DNA of 64,000 nt from CAZMGB01 sp964565775 (GCA_964565775.1 CAZMGB010000006.1:1-64000), one strand, 5' to 3'; positions 1 to 9,249 are shown, numbered from the stretch's first letter. Notes: generated by a model not told the origin, from the sequence alone. Translations and numbers: made by a program.

Positions 1-1617
1 CTGATGGGCATCGTGCGAGAGGACCTCGTCTACGACGTGGCGCGCCACGTGGACGGGTCGGTCCACCTCTTCGAGGAGTGGGGTCTTCCGATCTGGAAGA
101 CGCCTGAGGGCCGGTACGTCCGTGAGGGCCGCTGGCAGATCATGATCAACGGCGAGTCCTACAAGCCCATCGTCGCCGACGGGGCTCGCGCCGCCATCGG
201 CCAGGAGAACTTGTACGAGCGCGTGGCCGTTACCCACCTCCTGAGCGATCCGAACGACCCCAACCGAGTCATCGGCGCCGTGGGCGTCGACGTGCGCGGC
301 GGCAAGTTCTACGTGTTCAAGGCGAAGACGACCATCGTCTGCGCCGGCGGCGCCACGCTGCTCTTCCGGCCGCGCTCCGTGGGCGAGGGCCTGGGCCGCA
401 CCTGGTACGCCATCTTCGACACCGGCTCCACATTCGCCATGATGCTGCAGGCCGGCGCCGAGATGACGCAGATGGAGAACCGCTTCATCCCGAGCCGGTT
501 CAAGGACGGCTACGGGCCTGTCGGCGCCTGGTTCCTCCTCCTCAAGTCGAAGGCGACCAACGCTTTCGGAGAGAACTACATCGTCACCCGCGCCGACGAG
601 CTCAAGAAGTACGAGCCGTACGGCTCAATCACTCCCACACCCACCCCGCTGCGCAACCACCTCATGCTCGTCGACATCCTCGACGGCAAGGGCCCGATTT
701 ACATGCGCACCGATGAGGCGCTGGCCGACCTGGCCGCCGGCGACGCCAAGAAGCTCAAGGAGCTTGAGAGCGAAGCCTGGGAAGACTTCCTGGACATGAC
801 GATCAGCCAGGCCATCCTGTGGGCCGGTCAGAACATCGCCCCCGAGGCGCAGGCCTCGGAGCTGCAACTGGCCGAGCCCTACATCATGGGCTCCCACTCC
901 GGCTGCGCCGGGATGTGGGTCAGCGGCCCGGGCGACCTCGGTGGTCCCGCAGACTGGAGCTGGGGCTACAACCGGATGACCACGGTAAAGGGCCTCTTCA
1001 CCGCCGGCGACGGCGTCGGGGCCGCGCCGCACAAGTTCTCGTCCGGCTCCTTCACCGAGGGCCGGCTCGCCGCCAAGGCAGCCGTGTCCTTCGTCCGCGA
1101 CAACCCCGGCGATGTCTCGCTCGACCAGGGGAAGGTGGACGCTCTGAAGGCAGAGATCTACCAGCCTTTGGAGACCTACGAGCAGTACAAGGGTGCCTCG
1201 ACGGTGCCGGACGTCAACCCCAACTTCATCACGCCGAAGCAGGGGCTCACGCGCTTGCAGAAGCTGATGGACGAGTACGCTGCCGGCGCCTCCACCTGGT
1301 ACAAGACCAGCGAGCCCATGCTCAAGCGCGCGCTGGAGCTGCTCGCCATCTTCAAGGAGGACCTGGCCAAGCTGGGTGCCAGCAACCTGCACGACCTCAT
1401 GCGATGCTGGGAGCTGCACCACCGGGCTTGGACGGCAGAGGCGCACGTCCGCCACATGCTCGAGCGCAAGGAGACGCGCTGGCCGGGTTACTACTACCGG
1501 ACCGACTACCCGGAGATCGACGACGCCAACTGGAAGGTGTTCGTCAACTCCAAGTACGACGCGGCCTCAGGCGACTGGCAGTTCAGCCAGAAGCCGTACG
1601 TGGAGCTCGTTAAGTAA
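1..1617 (+). CDS. aprA: Adenylylsulfate (APS) reductase subunit alpha, 5' end outside window
   Basis: Catalytic flavoprotein of APS reductase, which interconverts APS and sulfite plus AMP in the cytoplasm and partners with the iron-sulfur subunit AprB. The reading frame is open from the first base of the window, so the N-terminal FAD-binding part lies outside. The visible 538 codons carry AprA signatures: VARHVDGSVHLFEEWGLP near the left edge, the RPRSVGEG segment, and the GSHSGCAG segment at about residue 297. The C-terminus is complete and ends in a TAA stop. The gene is followed by a strong GC hairpin and then qmoA, the usual apr-qmo order. aprB and sat would be expected to the left. Identification is firm; nothing suggests a truncated gene rather than a window edge. 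Confidence 0.96.
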   Translation: MMGIVREDLVYDVARHVDGSVHLFEEWGLPIWKTPEGRYVREGRWQIMINGESYKPIVADGARAAIGQENLYERVAVTHLLSDPNDPNRVIGAVGVDVRGGKFYVFKAKTTIVCAGGATLLFRPRSVGEGLGRTWYAIFDTGSTFAMMLQAGAEMTQMENRFIPSRFKDGYGPVGAWFLLLKSKATNAFGENYIVTRADELKKYEPYGSITPTPTPLRNHLMLVDILDGKGPIYMRTDEALADLAAGDAKKLKELESEAWEDFLDMTISQAILWAGQNIAPEAQASELQLAEPYIMGSHSGCAGMWVSGPGDLGGPADWSWGYNRMTTVKGLFTAGDGVGAAPHKFSSGSFTEGRLAAKAAVSFVRDNPGDVSLDQGKVDALKAEIYQPLETYEQYKGASTVPDVNPNFITPKQGLTRLQKLMDEYAAGASTWYKTSEPMLKRALELLAIFKEDLAKLGASNLHDLMRCWELHHRAWTAEAHVRHMLERKETRWPGYYYRTDYPEIDDANWKVFVNSKYDAASGDWQFSQKPYVELVK

Positions 1618-1629
1618 CGTGCCGCGACC

Positions 1630-1671
1630 GTCAGCCGCCGCCCCGCTCATCAAGGGCGGGGCGGCGCTGAC
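1630..1671 (+). terminator. GC-rich hairpin after aprA
   Basis: A long inverted repeat begins GTCAGCCGCCGCCCCGC and returns as its near-complement after a 7-base loop. It starts 13 bases after the aprA stop codon. There is no clear T-tract, so termination may be inefficient or factor-assisted, or the hairpin may protect the 3' end. Confidence 0.6.
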
Positions 1672-1794
1672 GAGAAGCTTCGCAGGCGGGACAGCCTGGC
1701 TGCTTGGGCCGGGGCCCTACTACTGCGTGTACGGATCCAGTCACTCCCTGGCTGAGAAATGGAAAGACGTGAGGCCATTCGGCCGAGGGCAAGT

Positions 1795-1842
1795 AGGTAC
1801 GGCTGTACCTGACGCCAGAGGCCAAATGGCCCTTCTGCCTCC
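1795..1842 (+). promoter_or_regulatory. Shared apr/dsr upstream element, copy A (before qmoA)
   Basis: A 48-bp block that matches 8764-8811 at 38 positions by hand count. It begins with a perfect inverted repeat AGGTAC-N4-GTACCT (1795-1810), followed by GGCC-AAAT-GGCC and a CCTCC tract. Conservation continues more weakly to about 1945, including TGTAGCG. A TTGACA hexamer at 1860-1865 may be a -35 box. The block ends 137 bases before the qmoA start. It is probably an operator/promoter region shared by the qmo and dsr operons. Confidence 0.65.
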
Positions 1843-1979
1843 ACCGTGCCGGGCCTAGATTGACACTAGAGGCCCATGTAGCGGTGCAAGTGCTCTAGTG
1901 GGCCTCGGTCGGCAAAGCGTGTGACGGCCTCGAGAGCGAGCGAAGGTCAGAGGAGGCTCCGGATGCGGGGAAGAAGAGC

Positions 1980-3227
1980 ATGATGAACGGGAGCATCCTG
2001 GTCATCGGGAGCGGGATGGCGGGAATGAGCGCTGCGCTGGAAGCGGCGGAGGCGGGGCATGACGTCTTCCTGGCGGAGAAGGACGCCAGCGCCGGGGGAC
2101 GGGTGGCTCGCATGCACCGCTACTTCCCGAAGCTGTGCCCGCCGGCCTGCGGCTTGGAGCTCTACTTCAAGCGTATCCGGACGAACCCGCGCGTTCGACT
2201 CTTCACCCTCGCCGAGGTGGAGAAGGTGGCCGGCCAGCGGGGAGACTTCCAGGTGACGTTGAGGCTCCAGCCCCGCTACGTGCGCGACAGGTGCACGGCG
2301 TGCGGGGAATGCGTGGCGGTCTGCCCTGTCGAACGGGAGGATGAGTTCAACTACGGCATGGGCGTGACGAAGGCCATCTACCTGCCACACGGCATCGCCA
2401 TGCCGATGACGTATGCCATCGACGGCACGGTCTGTCGTGGCGCCGAGTGCGGCCTCTGCGTCCCCGCCTGCCGCTATGACGCCATCGACCTGACGATGGA
2501 GCCGGAGAGCGTCGAGCTGCAAGTGGGGTCGATTGTCCTGGCGACCGGCTGGCAGCCCTACGACGCCAAGGCGCTGGACCTTTTGGGGTTCGGCAAGTAC
2601 GGCAACGTGATCACCAACGTCATGATGGAGCGTCTGGCCGCGACCGATGGCCCCACCGCCGGCCGCGTCGTCCGCCCGACGGACGGCCAGGAGGTCAAGA
2701 GCGTCGCCTTCATTCAGTGCGCCGGCTCCCGTGACGAGAACCACCTGCGTTACTGTTCGGCCGTGTGTTGCATGGCATCGCTCAAGCAGACCACCTACCT
2801 GCGCGAGCAGAACCCGGATTCCCGCGCGTCGCTGTTCTTCATGGACGTGCGGGCGCCGGGCCGCTACGAGGAGTTCTACCGCCGAGTCCAGGAGGACGAG
2901 GGGGTGGAGATCCTTTTCGGCAAAGTGGCGCGGGTTGAGGAAGACCCGGCCACGGGAGACCTGATGGTAGAGGCAGACAGCAGCCTGACGGGTGAGAAGA
3001 TCCGCCGCACCGTGAACCTGGTCGTGCTGGCCACGGGGATGGTGCCCGCCGACGGCCTGGCCGGGGTGGACATCGCCCACGACGCCTACGGGTTCGTGAC
3101 AGGTGACGGCCGCGGCGACGGTATCCACGTCGCGGGGGTGGCCAAGCGTCCGATGGACGTCGCCAGCAGCGTGCGGGACGGTACCGCGGCAGCCCTCAAG
3201 GCCATTCAAGACCTGACCAGGAACTGA
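1980..3227 (+). CDS. qmoA: Quinone-interacting membrane-bound oxidoreductase subunit A (HdrA-like flavoprotein)
   Basis: Subunit of the QmoABC complex, which links the menaquinone pool to APS reductase. The 415-residue protein starts with an FAD-binding dinucleotide fold (ILVIGSGMAGMSAALEAAEAGHD, glycines visible as GSGMAG). It has a ferredoxin-like insert (CTACGECVAVCP, then CRGAECGLCVPAC at about residues 105-165) and the HdrA-type segment FIQCAGSRDENHLRYCS. Length fits QmoA. It lies between aprA and qmoB, with a 4-bp gap to qmoB. The ATG at 1980 is followed immediately by a second ATG; either could be used. The paralog qmoB shares its FAD domain. Identification is firm. Confidence 0.95.
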   Translation: MMNGSILVIGSGMAGMSAALEAAEAGHDVFLAEKDASAGGRVARMHRYFPKLCPPACGLELYFKRIRTNPRVRLFTLAEVEKVAGQRGDFQVTLRLQPRYVRDRCTACGECVAVCPVEREDEFNYGMGVTKAIYLPHGIAMPMTYAIDGTVCRGAECGLCVPACRYDAIDLTMEPESVELQVGSIVLATGWQPYDAKALDLLGFGKYGNVITNVMMERLAATDGPTAGRVVRPTDGQEVKSVAFIQCAGSRDENHLRYCSAVCCMASLKQTTYLREQNPDSRASLFFMDVRAPGRYEEFYRRVQEDEGVEILFGKVARVEEDPATGDLMVEADSSLTGEKIRRTVNLVVLATGMVPADGLAGVDIAHDAYGFVTGDGRGDGIHVAGVAKRPMDVASSVRDGTAAALKAIQDLTRN

Positions 3228-3231
3228 TCTC

Positions 3232-5358
3232 ATGGATGCAAAGCCCCGTGTTTACGTCTGCACCGGCTGTGGCATAGGCGAGGCGCTGGACATCGAGCGC
3301 CTCTGCTCGACGGTCGAGGAGGAGTTCGGCGTCTCGGTCACGCAGCACCCCTTCCTCTGTGGCCCGGAGGGAGTGGGAAGCCTGACCCAGGAGGGGCAAG
3401 GCGAGGATATCCAGAGGCTCGTCATCGCTGCTTGCTCGCCCCGCGTAAAGACCGCGGAGTTCTCCCTTGGGTCAGCTCTCGTCGAGCGCGTCAACCTGCG
3501 CGAGCAGGTCGCGTGGAGCCATGTTGCCGGCGATGAAGAGACGCAGGCCCTCGCCGAGGACATGCTTCGCATGGGGATCGTCAAGAGCGAGAAGACAGGG
3601 CCCCCCGATCCGCCCGGCGAGGGTCCGGAGCGCACGGTTCTCGTCGTCGGCGGCGGCATCAGCGGCCTGACGGCGGCGCTGGGAGCCGCGGAGGCCGGCT
3701 GCAATGTCGTCCTGGTAGAGGAGAAGCCCGTCCTTGGTGGCTGGCTCGCTCAGTTCCACCAGGTCTCGCCCAGCCGTCCCCCCTACCGCGATCTGGAGCC
3801 CCCTCCGGTGGCGGAAACGATGGCGGCGGTCCAGGATCATCCCCACATCAAGGTACTCACCTCGACGCGGATAGAGAAGGTAGAAGGAGGGCCGGGAGCG
3901 TTTCAGGTCGCGGCCCTTCAGGACGGCACCTCGGTCGACCTGAGGGTCGGATCCATCGTGCTGGCCACAGGCTGGACGCCGTACGACGCCACGAAGCTCT
4001 CACACCTGGGCTTCGGCCAGTCACCGAACGTCGTCACAAGCATCACTCTCGAAGAGATGGCCAAGGAGAACCGGCTGGTGCGTCCCTCCGACGGAAAGCC
4101 TCCGAAGAAGGTCGTCTTCGTTCAGTGCGCCGGCTCCCGGGACGAGAACCACCTGTCCTACTGCTCGTCGGTCTGCTGCCTGGTGTCGCTGAAGCAGGCG
4201 CTCTACGTCCGCCAGGCTCAGCCGGGAGCCCAGGTCTACATCCTGCACAAGGACATCCGGACCCCCGGCCAGTACGAGGACTTCTACCAGAGGGTGCAGG
4301 AGGAGGAGGGAGTCTTCTTCCTGAGAGGCGAAGTCACCTCCGTGAGCGGTGGAGGCGATGGCACGCTGCTCGTGCAAGCACAGCACACCCCGCTGGGCGA
4401 GGCCGTGCAGCTAGAGGCCGACCTCGTCGTCCTGGCGGTGGGCATGGAGCCGAAGGCTAGCGGAGCGCTCAACCTCCAGTACCGTCAGGGTCCCGACCTG
4501 CCGATATCCAAGCTTGGCTTCCCCGACTCCAACTTCGTCTGCTGGCCCTATGAGACGCAGCGCACCGGCATCTTCACCGCCGGCTGCGTGCGCGATCCGA
4601 TGAACGTTGTGTCGAGCATGGAGGACGCCACGGGGGCCGCGCTGCGCGCCGTGCAGACCCTGACGCTCCTGGAGCAGGGCCAGGCACTCCACCCGCGCAT
4701 CGGCGACCCCTACTTCCCGTCCTACTACCTCCAGCGCTGCACCCAGTGCAAGCGCTGCACGGAAGAGTGCCCCTTCGGCGCTATCGACGAGGACGAGAAG
4801 GGCACGCCCCTGCCGAATCTGAGCCGCTGCCGCCGCTGCGGCGTGTGCATGGGCGCCTGCCCCGAGCGCTTGATCTCATTCAAGAACTACAGCATCGATC
4901 AGCTCGCGTCTGCCATCAAAGCCATCTCCGTCCCCGAAGAGGAGGAGAAGCTGCGCGTTCTCGTCCTCGCCTGCGAGAACGACGCCTACCCGGTGCTGGA
5001 CATGATCGGTACCCGACGGACCATGATCGACCCGAGCGTCCGCGTGCTCCCGATGCGCTGCCTGGGCTCCACCAACGTTGTCTTCATCGCCGATGCGATG
5101 TCCCGCGGGATCGATGGTGTGATTCTCCTCGGCTGCCGCTACGGCGACGACTATCAGTGCCACTTCATCCAGGGAAGCGAGCTGGCAAACCGGCGCATGG
5201 AGAACGTCCGGGAGACGCTCGGCCGATTGCGGCTGGAGCCGGAGCGCGTCAAGCTGGTGCAGGTGGCCATCGACGAGTACGATAAGCTCCCCCAGATACT
5301 CAACGACTTTGCGGAAGAGCTGCGGGCCATGGGGCCCAACCCCTACAAGGGCTTCTGA
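3232..5358 (+). CDS. qmoB: Quinone-interacting membrane-bound oxidoreductase subunit B (HdrA/MvhD fusion)
   Basis: A 708-residue Qmo flavo-iron-sulfur subunit. An N-terminal HdrA-like region of about 115 residues precedes an FAD domain (VLVVGGGISGLTAALGAAEAG) and the signature FVQCAGSRDENHLSYCS. Two ferredoxin clusters follow at about residues 500-560 (CTQCKRCTEECP and CRRCGVCMGACP). A C-terminal MvhD/FrhD-like domain spans about 573-708 and contains CLGSTNV and GCRYGDDYQC. This order is the standard QmoB architecture, thought to participate in electron transfer and possibly bifurcation with AprBA. qmoC is not next to it but lies about 15 kb downstream in the dsr operon. Confidence 0.95.
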   Translation: MDAKPRVYVCTGCGIGEALDIERLCSTVEEEFGVSVTQHPFLCGPEGVGSLTQEGQGEDIQRLVIAACSPRVKTAEFSLGSALVERVNLREQVAWSHVAGDEETQALAEDMLRMGIVKSEKTGPPDPPGEGPERTVLVVGGGISGLTAALGAAEAGCNVVLVEEKPVLGGWLAQFHQVSPSRPPYRDLEPPPVAETMAAVQDHPHIKVLTSTRIEKVEGGPGAFQVAALQDGTSVDLRVGSIVLATGWTPYDATKLSHLGFGQSPNVVTSITLEEMAKENRLVRPSDGKPPKKVVFVQCAGSRDENHLSYCSSVCCLVSLKQALYVRQAQPGAQVYILHKDIRTPGQYEDFYQRVQEEEGVFFLRGEVTSVSGGGDGTLLVQAQHTPLGEAVQLEADLVVLAVGMEPKASGALNLQYRQGPDLPISKLGFPDSNFVCWPYETQRTGIFTAGCVRDPMNVVSSMEDATGAALRAVQTLTLLEQGQALHPRIGDPYFPSYYLQRCTQCKRCTEECPFGAIDEDEKGTPLPNLSRCRRCGVCMGACPERLISFKNYSIDQLASAIKAISVPEEEEKLRVLVLACENDAYPVLDMIGTRRTMIDPSVRVLPMRCLGSTNVVFIADAMSRGIDGVILLGCRYGDDYQCHFIQGSELANRRMENVRETLGRLRLEPERVKLVQVAIDEYDKLPQILNDFAEELRAMGPNPYKGF

Positions 5359-5714
5359 CACAACCTGGCGACGACAGAAGCCGTCTACGGGATTCCCGCC
5401 GGACTACGACGCCACCCGATCTCGGCCCCTTGCCCCATCGCCCCCTCCTCTTCCGGAGGCCGCTGAGGCGGAGCCGTGCTGTTGCGTCCGCCGCAGGCCT
5501 ACCCGTTGAACTTTGGCGTCGGGCGTGATACGGTTCACAATGCAGGGAAAAACCCAACGCCGCGCCTCGGCTCGGCCGGCCATGATACGCTTGCCAGGGT
5601 TGCTGCAAGCGACATCGGCTGCGAAACCTGGCTGGCCGGGCAGCGGATGCGATGAGAAGCCGAGCACCGCAAGGCCTACGCCGACCGCGCGTGACGTGGG
5701 GGCGGATCCCCTGA
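5359..5714 (+). other. Intergenic region with possible promoter and leader for the sensor kinase
   Basis: No gene is seen in these 356 bases. A promoter-like pair, TTGGCG and CACAAT 17 bp apart (about 5512-5541), faces the downstream kinase gene and would leave a leader of about 165 bases. The leader contains CCAGGGTT and AAACCTGG arms that could close a stem around 5595-5633. I could not assign it to any known riboswitch class. Confidence 0.3.
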
Positions 5715-7712
5715 GTGCCGGGAGTAGAGCTGGTGCACCTTCTCCATAGAGCGAGGATGCTCCTCCGAAGAACGAGGCGGCTCTTCGATAGGACAAGCCT
5801 CCTTCTCCGTGTCCTGGCTCTGGTGAGCCTGGGACTGGTACTTGTATTCTCCGGCTTTGTCGTCTTCGCCGACGCTCTGTTCTACCGCGCGCTCCTTGTC
5901 GGGAGCGCGTTCTTCGTGGTCGCCTGCGTGCTGAGCTGGTTCATCGTCATGCGCATGGTGCGGCCCGTTGAGGCGCTGACCGATGCGTGCGTCCGCATCG
6001 CCGAAGGCGACCTGGAGGAGCGCGTGCCACCCATGGGCAGCGGCGAGATCAGCGTCCTGGCCGGCGCCTTCGAGGCAATGCGAGAGCGCCTGAAGGCCTC
6101 GCAGGAGGAGATCCGCCGCTGGGGCCAGGAACTGGAGCAGAAGGTGCTGCAGCGGACGGCTGAGCTGCGCGACGCGCGGAACAGCCTCGAGCGCTCTCGC
6201 GACTACCTGATCACCCTGTTCAACACGCTGGAAGACCAGCTAGCCGTCCTCGACAAGGACTACCGTGTGGTAGAGGCCAACCGAGCCCTCCTGCGCCGGC
6301 GCGGCGAGGAAGGGTCACTCGTTGGGCATACGTGCTATCGCGCCCTTCGCGGCCCGGGCGAGACGTGCGAGCTCTGGCACGGTGGGTGCCCGGCGCGCGC
6401 CGTGTGGCGGAGCGGCCAGCCGGCCCGCGCCACGCAAGCACACCACGACGCCTCTGGCGGCATCACCTATCTCGACATCGAGGTGTCGCCGATAAAGAAC
6501 GGCCGCGGGGAGGTCGTGACGGTGCTGGAGGCCGTTCGCGACGTGACCGAGAGCAAGCGAATGGAGGAGCAGGTCATCCGCATGAGCGAGGAGCTCTCCA
6601 CCCTGGTCTCCCTCTCCTCTGCTATGGCGCGGTCGATGGACCTGCGGGGCACCCTGGGCCTTGCCCTGGACCTTGTGCTCGACCTGGTGGATGCGCAGGC
6701 GGGCGGGATACTGGTGCGCAGCGAGGACGACAGGGAAGAGCCGGTCACGGTGTTGCGTGGCCTCGACCCGGCGCAGTTCAAGAAGCTCGTATGGTCGGCC
6801 CGGCGGCCGGAGGACCGGCTTGACATCGGCCGGGCCCGGTATGACGGCTCCGACCTTGCCTGCGTCCCCATTGCCACGGGAGATAAGGTGCTGGGCGAGA
6901 TCTTCATCGCTTGCCCGCGGGAGGCATGCTTCGGTGATACCAGACTGCAGTTGCTGGTCTCCATCGGCAGCCAGCTCGCAGTGGCCATCGAGAACGCCCG
7001 CCTGTACGACGCCGTTCGCCGCAAAGAAGAAGCGAGCAGCACCTTCCTCCGCCGGTACATAGCGGCGCAGGAAGAGGAGCGGAAGCGGATCGCACGGGAA
7101 CTGCATGACGAGCCCGCCCAACTCCTGACCGGTCTCGCCCTCGCCATCAGCACGGCTTCGCAGATGGCCGACCCCCATGACGGCGAGCTGCGACGGGCGC
7201 TGGCTTCTGCCAACGGCCTGGCGGAGCGGGTATCGACGGAGATCGGCCGCATAATCCGCGACCTCCGGCCGACCTTGCTGGACGATCTGGGGCTCATGGA
7301 GGCCCTCGAGTTCTGTGCCGATACTCGCCTGCGGCCGCTGGGCATCCAGGTGACCTGCGAGACGGTGGGCACAGACGGACGGCTCTCGCCCGAGCTGGAG
7401 ACCGCTCTCTTCCGCGTCGCCCAGGAGGCGATGTCCAACATCGTGCGGCATGCGCAGGCGGAGAACGTAAGCCTCACCCTGGAGTTCCAGGATGGGTTCG
7501 TAGAAATTGACGTCGAGGACGATGGTCAGGGGTTTGACGTGGAGGCCACGTTTGCGCGTGGGCAGGACGGCTCGCCGTTCGGACTCATGGGCATGCGCGA
7601 GAGGGTGGACTTGTTGAACGGGGCCCTCGTCGTTGAATCGCACCCGGGTGAGGGTACCAGTGTGCGAGCAAGGGTGCCCCTGCAATCCTCTATCTCACAC
7701 CCAAGGGGGTAA
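5715..7712 (+). CDS. Membrane sensor histidine kinase (HAMP-PAS-GAF-HisKA_3)
   Basis: Sensor kinase of the NarX/DegS class, 665 residues. Two membrane segments at about residues 28-50 and 57-79 enclose almost no extracytoplasmic loop, so sensing is probably cytoplasmic. A HAMP domain (about 82-140), a PAS domain (about 165-275) and a GAF domain (about 290-430) follow. The PAS domain carries several cysteines (CYRALRGPGETC, then GGCPAR). The dimerization domain has RIARELHDEPAQLL, with the phospho-accepting His in ELHDE, and a HATPase_c domain ends the protein. It is followed 6 bp later by a NarL-type regulator, its likely partner. Its position between qmo and dsr suggests control of sulfur respiration genes. 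The start may instead be the ATG at 5757. Confidence 0.9.
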   Translation: MPGVELVHLLHRARMLLRRTRRLFDRTSLLLRVLALVSLGLVLVFSGFVVFADALFYRALLVGSAFFVVACVLSWFIVMRMVRPVEALTDACVRIAEGDLEERVPPMGSGEISVLAGAFEAMRERLKASQEEIRRWGQELEQKVLQRTAELRDARNSLERSRDYLITLFNTLEDQLAVLDKDYRVVEANRALLRRRGEEGSLVGHTCYRALRGPGETCELWHGGCPARAVWRSGQPARATQAHHDASGGITYLDIEVSPIKNGRGEVVTVLEAVRDVTESKRMEEQVIRMSEELSTLVSLSSAMARSMDLRGTLGLALDLVLDLVDAQAGGILVRSEDDREEPVTVLRGLDPAQFKKLVWSARRPEDRLDIGRARYDGSDLACVPIATGDKVLGEIFIACPREACFGDTRLQLLVSIGSQLAVAIENARLYDAVRRKEEASSTFLRRYIAAQEEERKRIARELHDEPAQLLTGLALAISTASQMADPHDGELRRALASANGLAERVSTEIGRIIRDLRPTLLDDLGLMEALEFCADTRLRPLGIQVTCETVGTDGRLSPELETALFRVAQEAMSNIVRHAQAENVSLTLEFQDGFVEIDVEDDGQGFDVEATFARGQDGSPFGLMGMRERVDLLNGALVVESHPGEGTSVRARVPLQSSISHPRG

Positions 7713-7718
7713 AGAGGA

Positions 7719-8372
7719 ATGGACAAGATAAGGGTGCTGCTGGTAGACGACCATGGAATCGTACGCGAAGGGCTGCGCGCCATGCTGTCCCTCAATCAGG
7801 AGATCGAGGTGGTCGGCGAGGCAGCCGATGGCCGGGAAGCGATCAAGCAAACGCGGTCATGCGCACCGAACGTCGTAGTCATGGACATGGCCATGCCGGG
7901 CATGGACGGGCTTCAGGCGACGAAGCGCCTGGCTCGCGACTTCCCCGGCGTACGGGTGCTGGTGCTGAGCCAGCATGACAACGAAAGGTACATCCTGCCC
8001 GTCCTCCAGGCTGGCGCATCGGGCTACGTGCTCAAGCGCTCCGTCGGTGCGGAGCTGGTAGAGGCCATTCGCGCCGTCCACACGGGCAATTGCTGGCTGC
8101 CACCCCGCGTTGCCCAGACTGTTCTCTGGTACTGCCGACAGGCGCCCAGCGCGCTGGCCGAGGATGACACGGGTATCCTCACTGAACGTGAACAAGAGGT
8201 GCTCAAGCTGGTGGTCGAGGGGCATACAAGCCAGGAAATCGCCGCGCTCCTTCACCTGAGCAAGCGGACGGTGATGTGCCACAGGGCCAACATCGCCTCG
8301 AAGCTCGGCATCCACAACCGGATGGAGCTCATCCGATACGCGATGCGCACCGGCGTTATCGAGGCGGCGTAG
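7719..8372 (+). CDS. NarL/LuxR-family response regulator
   Basis: A 217-residue regulator with a receiver domain (LLVDDHGIVREGLR at the N-terminus; phospho-accepting Asp at about residue 55 in VVMDMAMPGMDG; conserved Lys in VLKRS) and a C-terminal LuxR-type helix-turn-helix (LTEREQEVLKLVVEG ... SKRTVMCHRANI). It pairs with the sensor kinase 6 bp upstream. It lies between two copies of a conserved upstream element (1795-1842 and 8764-8811) and is the best candidate to bind them; that link is inference only. Confidence 0.93.
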   Translation: MDKIRVLLVDDHGIVREGLRAMLSLNQEIEVVGEAADGREAIKQTRSCAPNVVVMDMAMPGMDGLQATKRLARDFPGVRVLVLSQHDNERYILPVLQAGASGYVLKRSVGAELVEAIRAVHTGNCWLPPRVAQTVLWYCRQAPSALAEDDTGILTEREQEVLKLVVEGHTSQEIAALLHLSKRTVMCHRANIASKLGIHNRMELIRYAMRTGVIEAA

Positions 8373-8464
8373 GTGCCACTGGTGCGCGCAGCAATCCCTC
8401 GTGCTCCTCACGTTATCGGCGATAGCCGAAGGTGCTTAGGCCCAGGGAGTACGTCGAAGTCTCT

Positions 8465-8491
8465 CCAGCCTCGCGCTACAGTCGAGGCTGG
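8465..8491 (+). terminator. Hairpin downstream of the response regulator
   Basis: CCAGCCTCG and CGAGGCTGG form a perfect 9-bp stem with a 9-base loop, 92 bases after the regulator stop codon. There is no long T-tract. It may terminate the kinase/regulator transcript. The rest of 8373-8763 shows no gene. Confidence 0.35.
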
Positions 8492-8763
8492 GTAGGTAAT
8501 CTCACCCAGGAGGCGTAGATAGTCCTCTCAACAGCGCTAGTCACCCTGTCGGATTCCCCTCACGTCTCACAGCCAACAAACTCTGCGATAGAAGGACTAA
8601 GGGTTGAGTTCACTGCTGGGCGTCGCCCGGGACTGTGATCCAGGCTTCCGCGTCAACATTCAGGTGAAGGCCCAGAAAAGAGCTGTATTACCGGTTGCGG
8701 ACAGGGAGCAGGACTGCGCTGTCCACCGTCCGGCGGCGAACTGTGCCGTTCGGCTACCGGATT

Positions 8764-8811
8764 AGGTATGACTGTACCTGGCATCACAGGTCAAATGGCT
8801 GTTCTACCTCC
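8764..8811 (+). promoter_or_regulatory. Shared apr/dsr upstream element, copy B (before the dsr operon)
   Basis: The second copy of the 48-bp block, reading AGGTAT-GACT-GTACCT, then GGTC-AAAT-GGCT and a CCTCC tract. Similarity to copy A continues downstream with TGTAGCGATGCAAATGCCCT and a TGACGG segment to about 8920. The block ends about 200 bases before the ferredoxin start, so it marks the likely promoter region of the dsr operon. Confidence 0.65.
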
Positions 8812-9010
8812 TCGCAGTCGAGGGTAACCTGAGACTACAGACCTGTGTAGCGATGCAAATGCCCTACTGTCAGGCGGACGGCAAGCGACATGACGGTCTT
8901 GAGCGCCGACGGGCGACGAGACGGTGGACACACCATGCTCAACCGGGCTGCTCCTCATCGTTCGGCCGCGAGCCCTGCACAGGCAAAGGTCTAGACGGAG
9001 GAGAAGTCTG

Positions 9011-9247
9011 ATGGCATACATTGTCAACATCAACGTGGAGACGTGCGAGGGGGAGGGCGACTGCGTGGAGAACTGCCCGGTCGAGATCCTATCGCTGGCT
9101 GCGAGGCCCTCCGACGTCCCGGCGCCTGACACGGCGACGGATCCCACGAAGATGGCCATTGTCAGTGGCGATGCCGCTGAGTGCACCGGTTGCCTGGCCT
9201 GCGTGGAGGTATGCCCCTCGGAGTCCATCACGATCATGGAGATCTAA
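9011..9247 (+). CDS. Ferredoxin, two-cluster type, with one cluster cysteine missing
   Basis: A 78-residue soluble ferredoxin that starts the dsr operon. The C-terminal cluster motif is complete (CTGCLACVEVCP). In the N-terminal motif, CEGEGDCVENCP, the second expected cysteine is Glu, so that site probably holds a 3Fe-4S or a differently ligated cluster. Ferredoxins with this kind of substitution are known in sulfate reducers. The ATG at 9011 is preceded by GGAGGAG. dsrN begins 2 bases after the stop. The likely role is low-potential electron transfer to or from Dsr enzymes. Confidence 0.9.
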   Translation: MAYIVNINVETCEGEGDCVENCPVEILSLAARPSDVPAPDTATDPTKMAIVSGDAAECTGCLACVEVCPSESITIMEI

Positions 9248-9249
9248 GC

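Noticed and set aside
1..1617. N-terminally truncated aprA as a pseudogene
   Set aside because: The frame is open through the first base of the window and no internal lesion is seen, so the missing part is explained by the window edge.
5540..5714. Riboswitch (molybdenum cofactor or cobalamin) in the kinase leader
   Set aside because: Some pairing is possible, but I could not find the conserved core of any known class. A covariance-model search would be needed.
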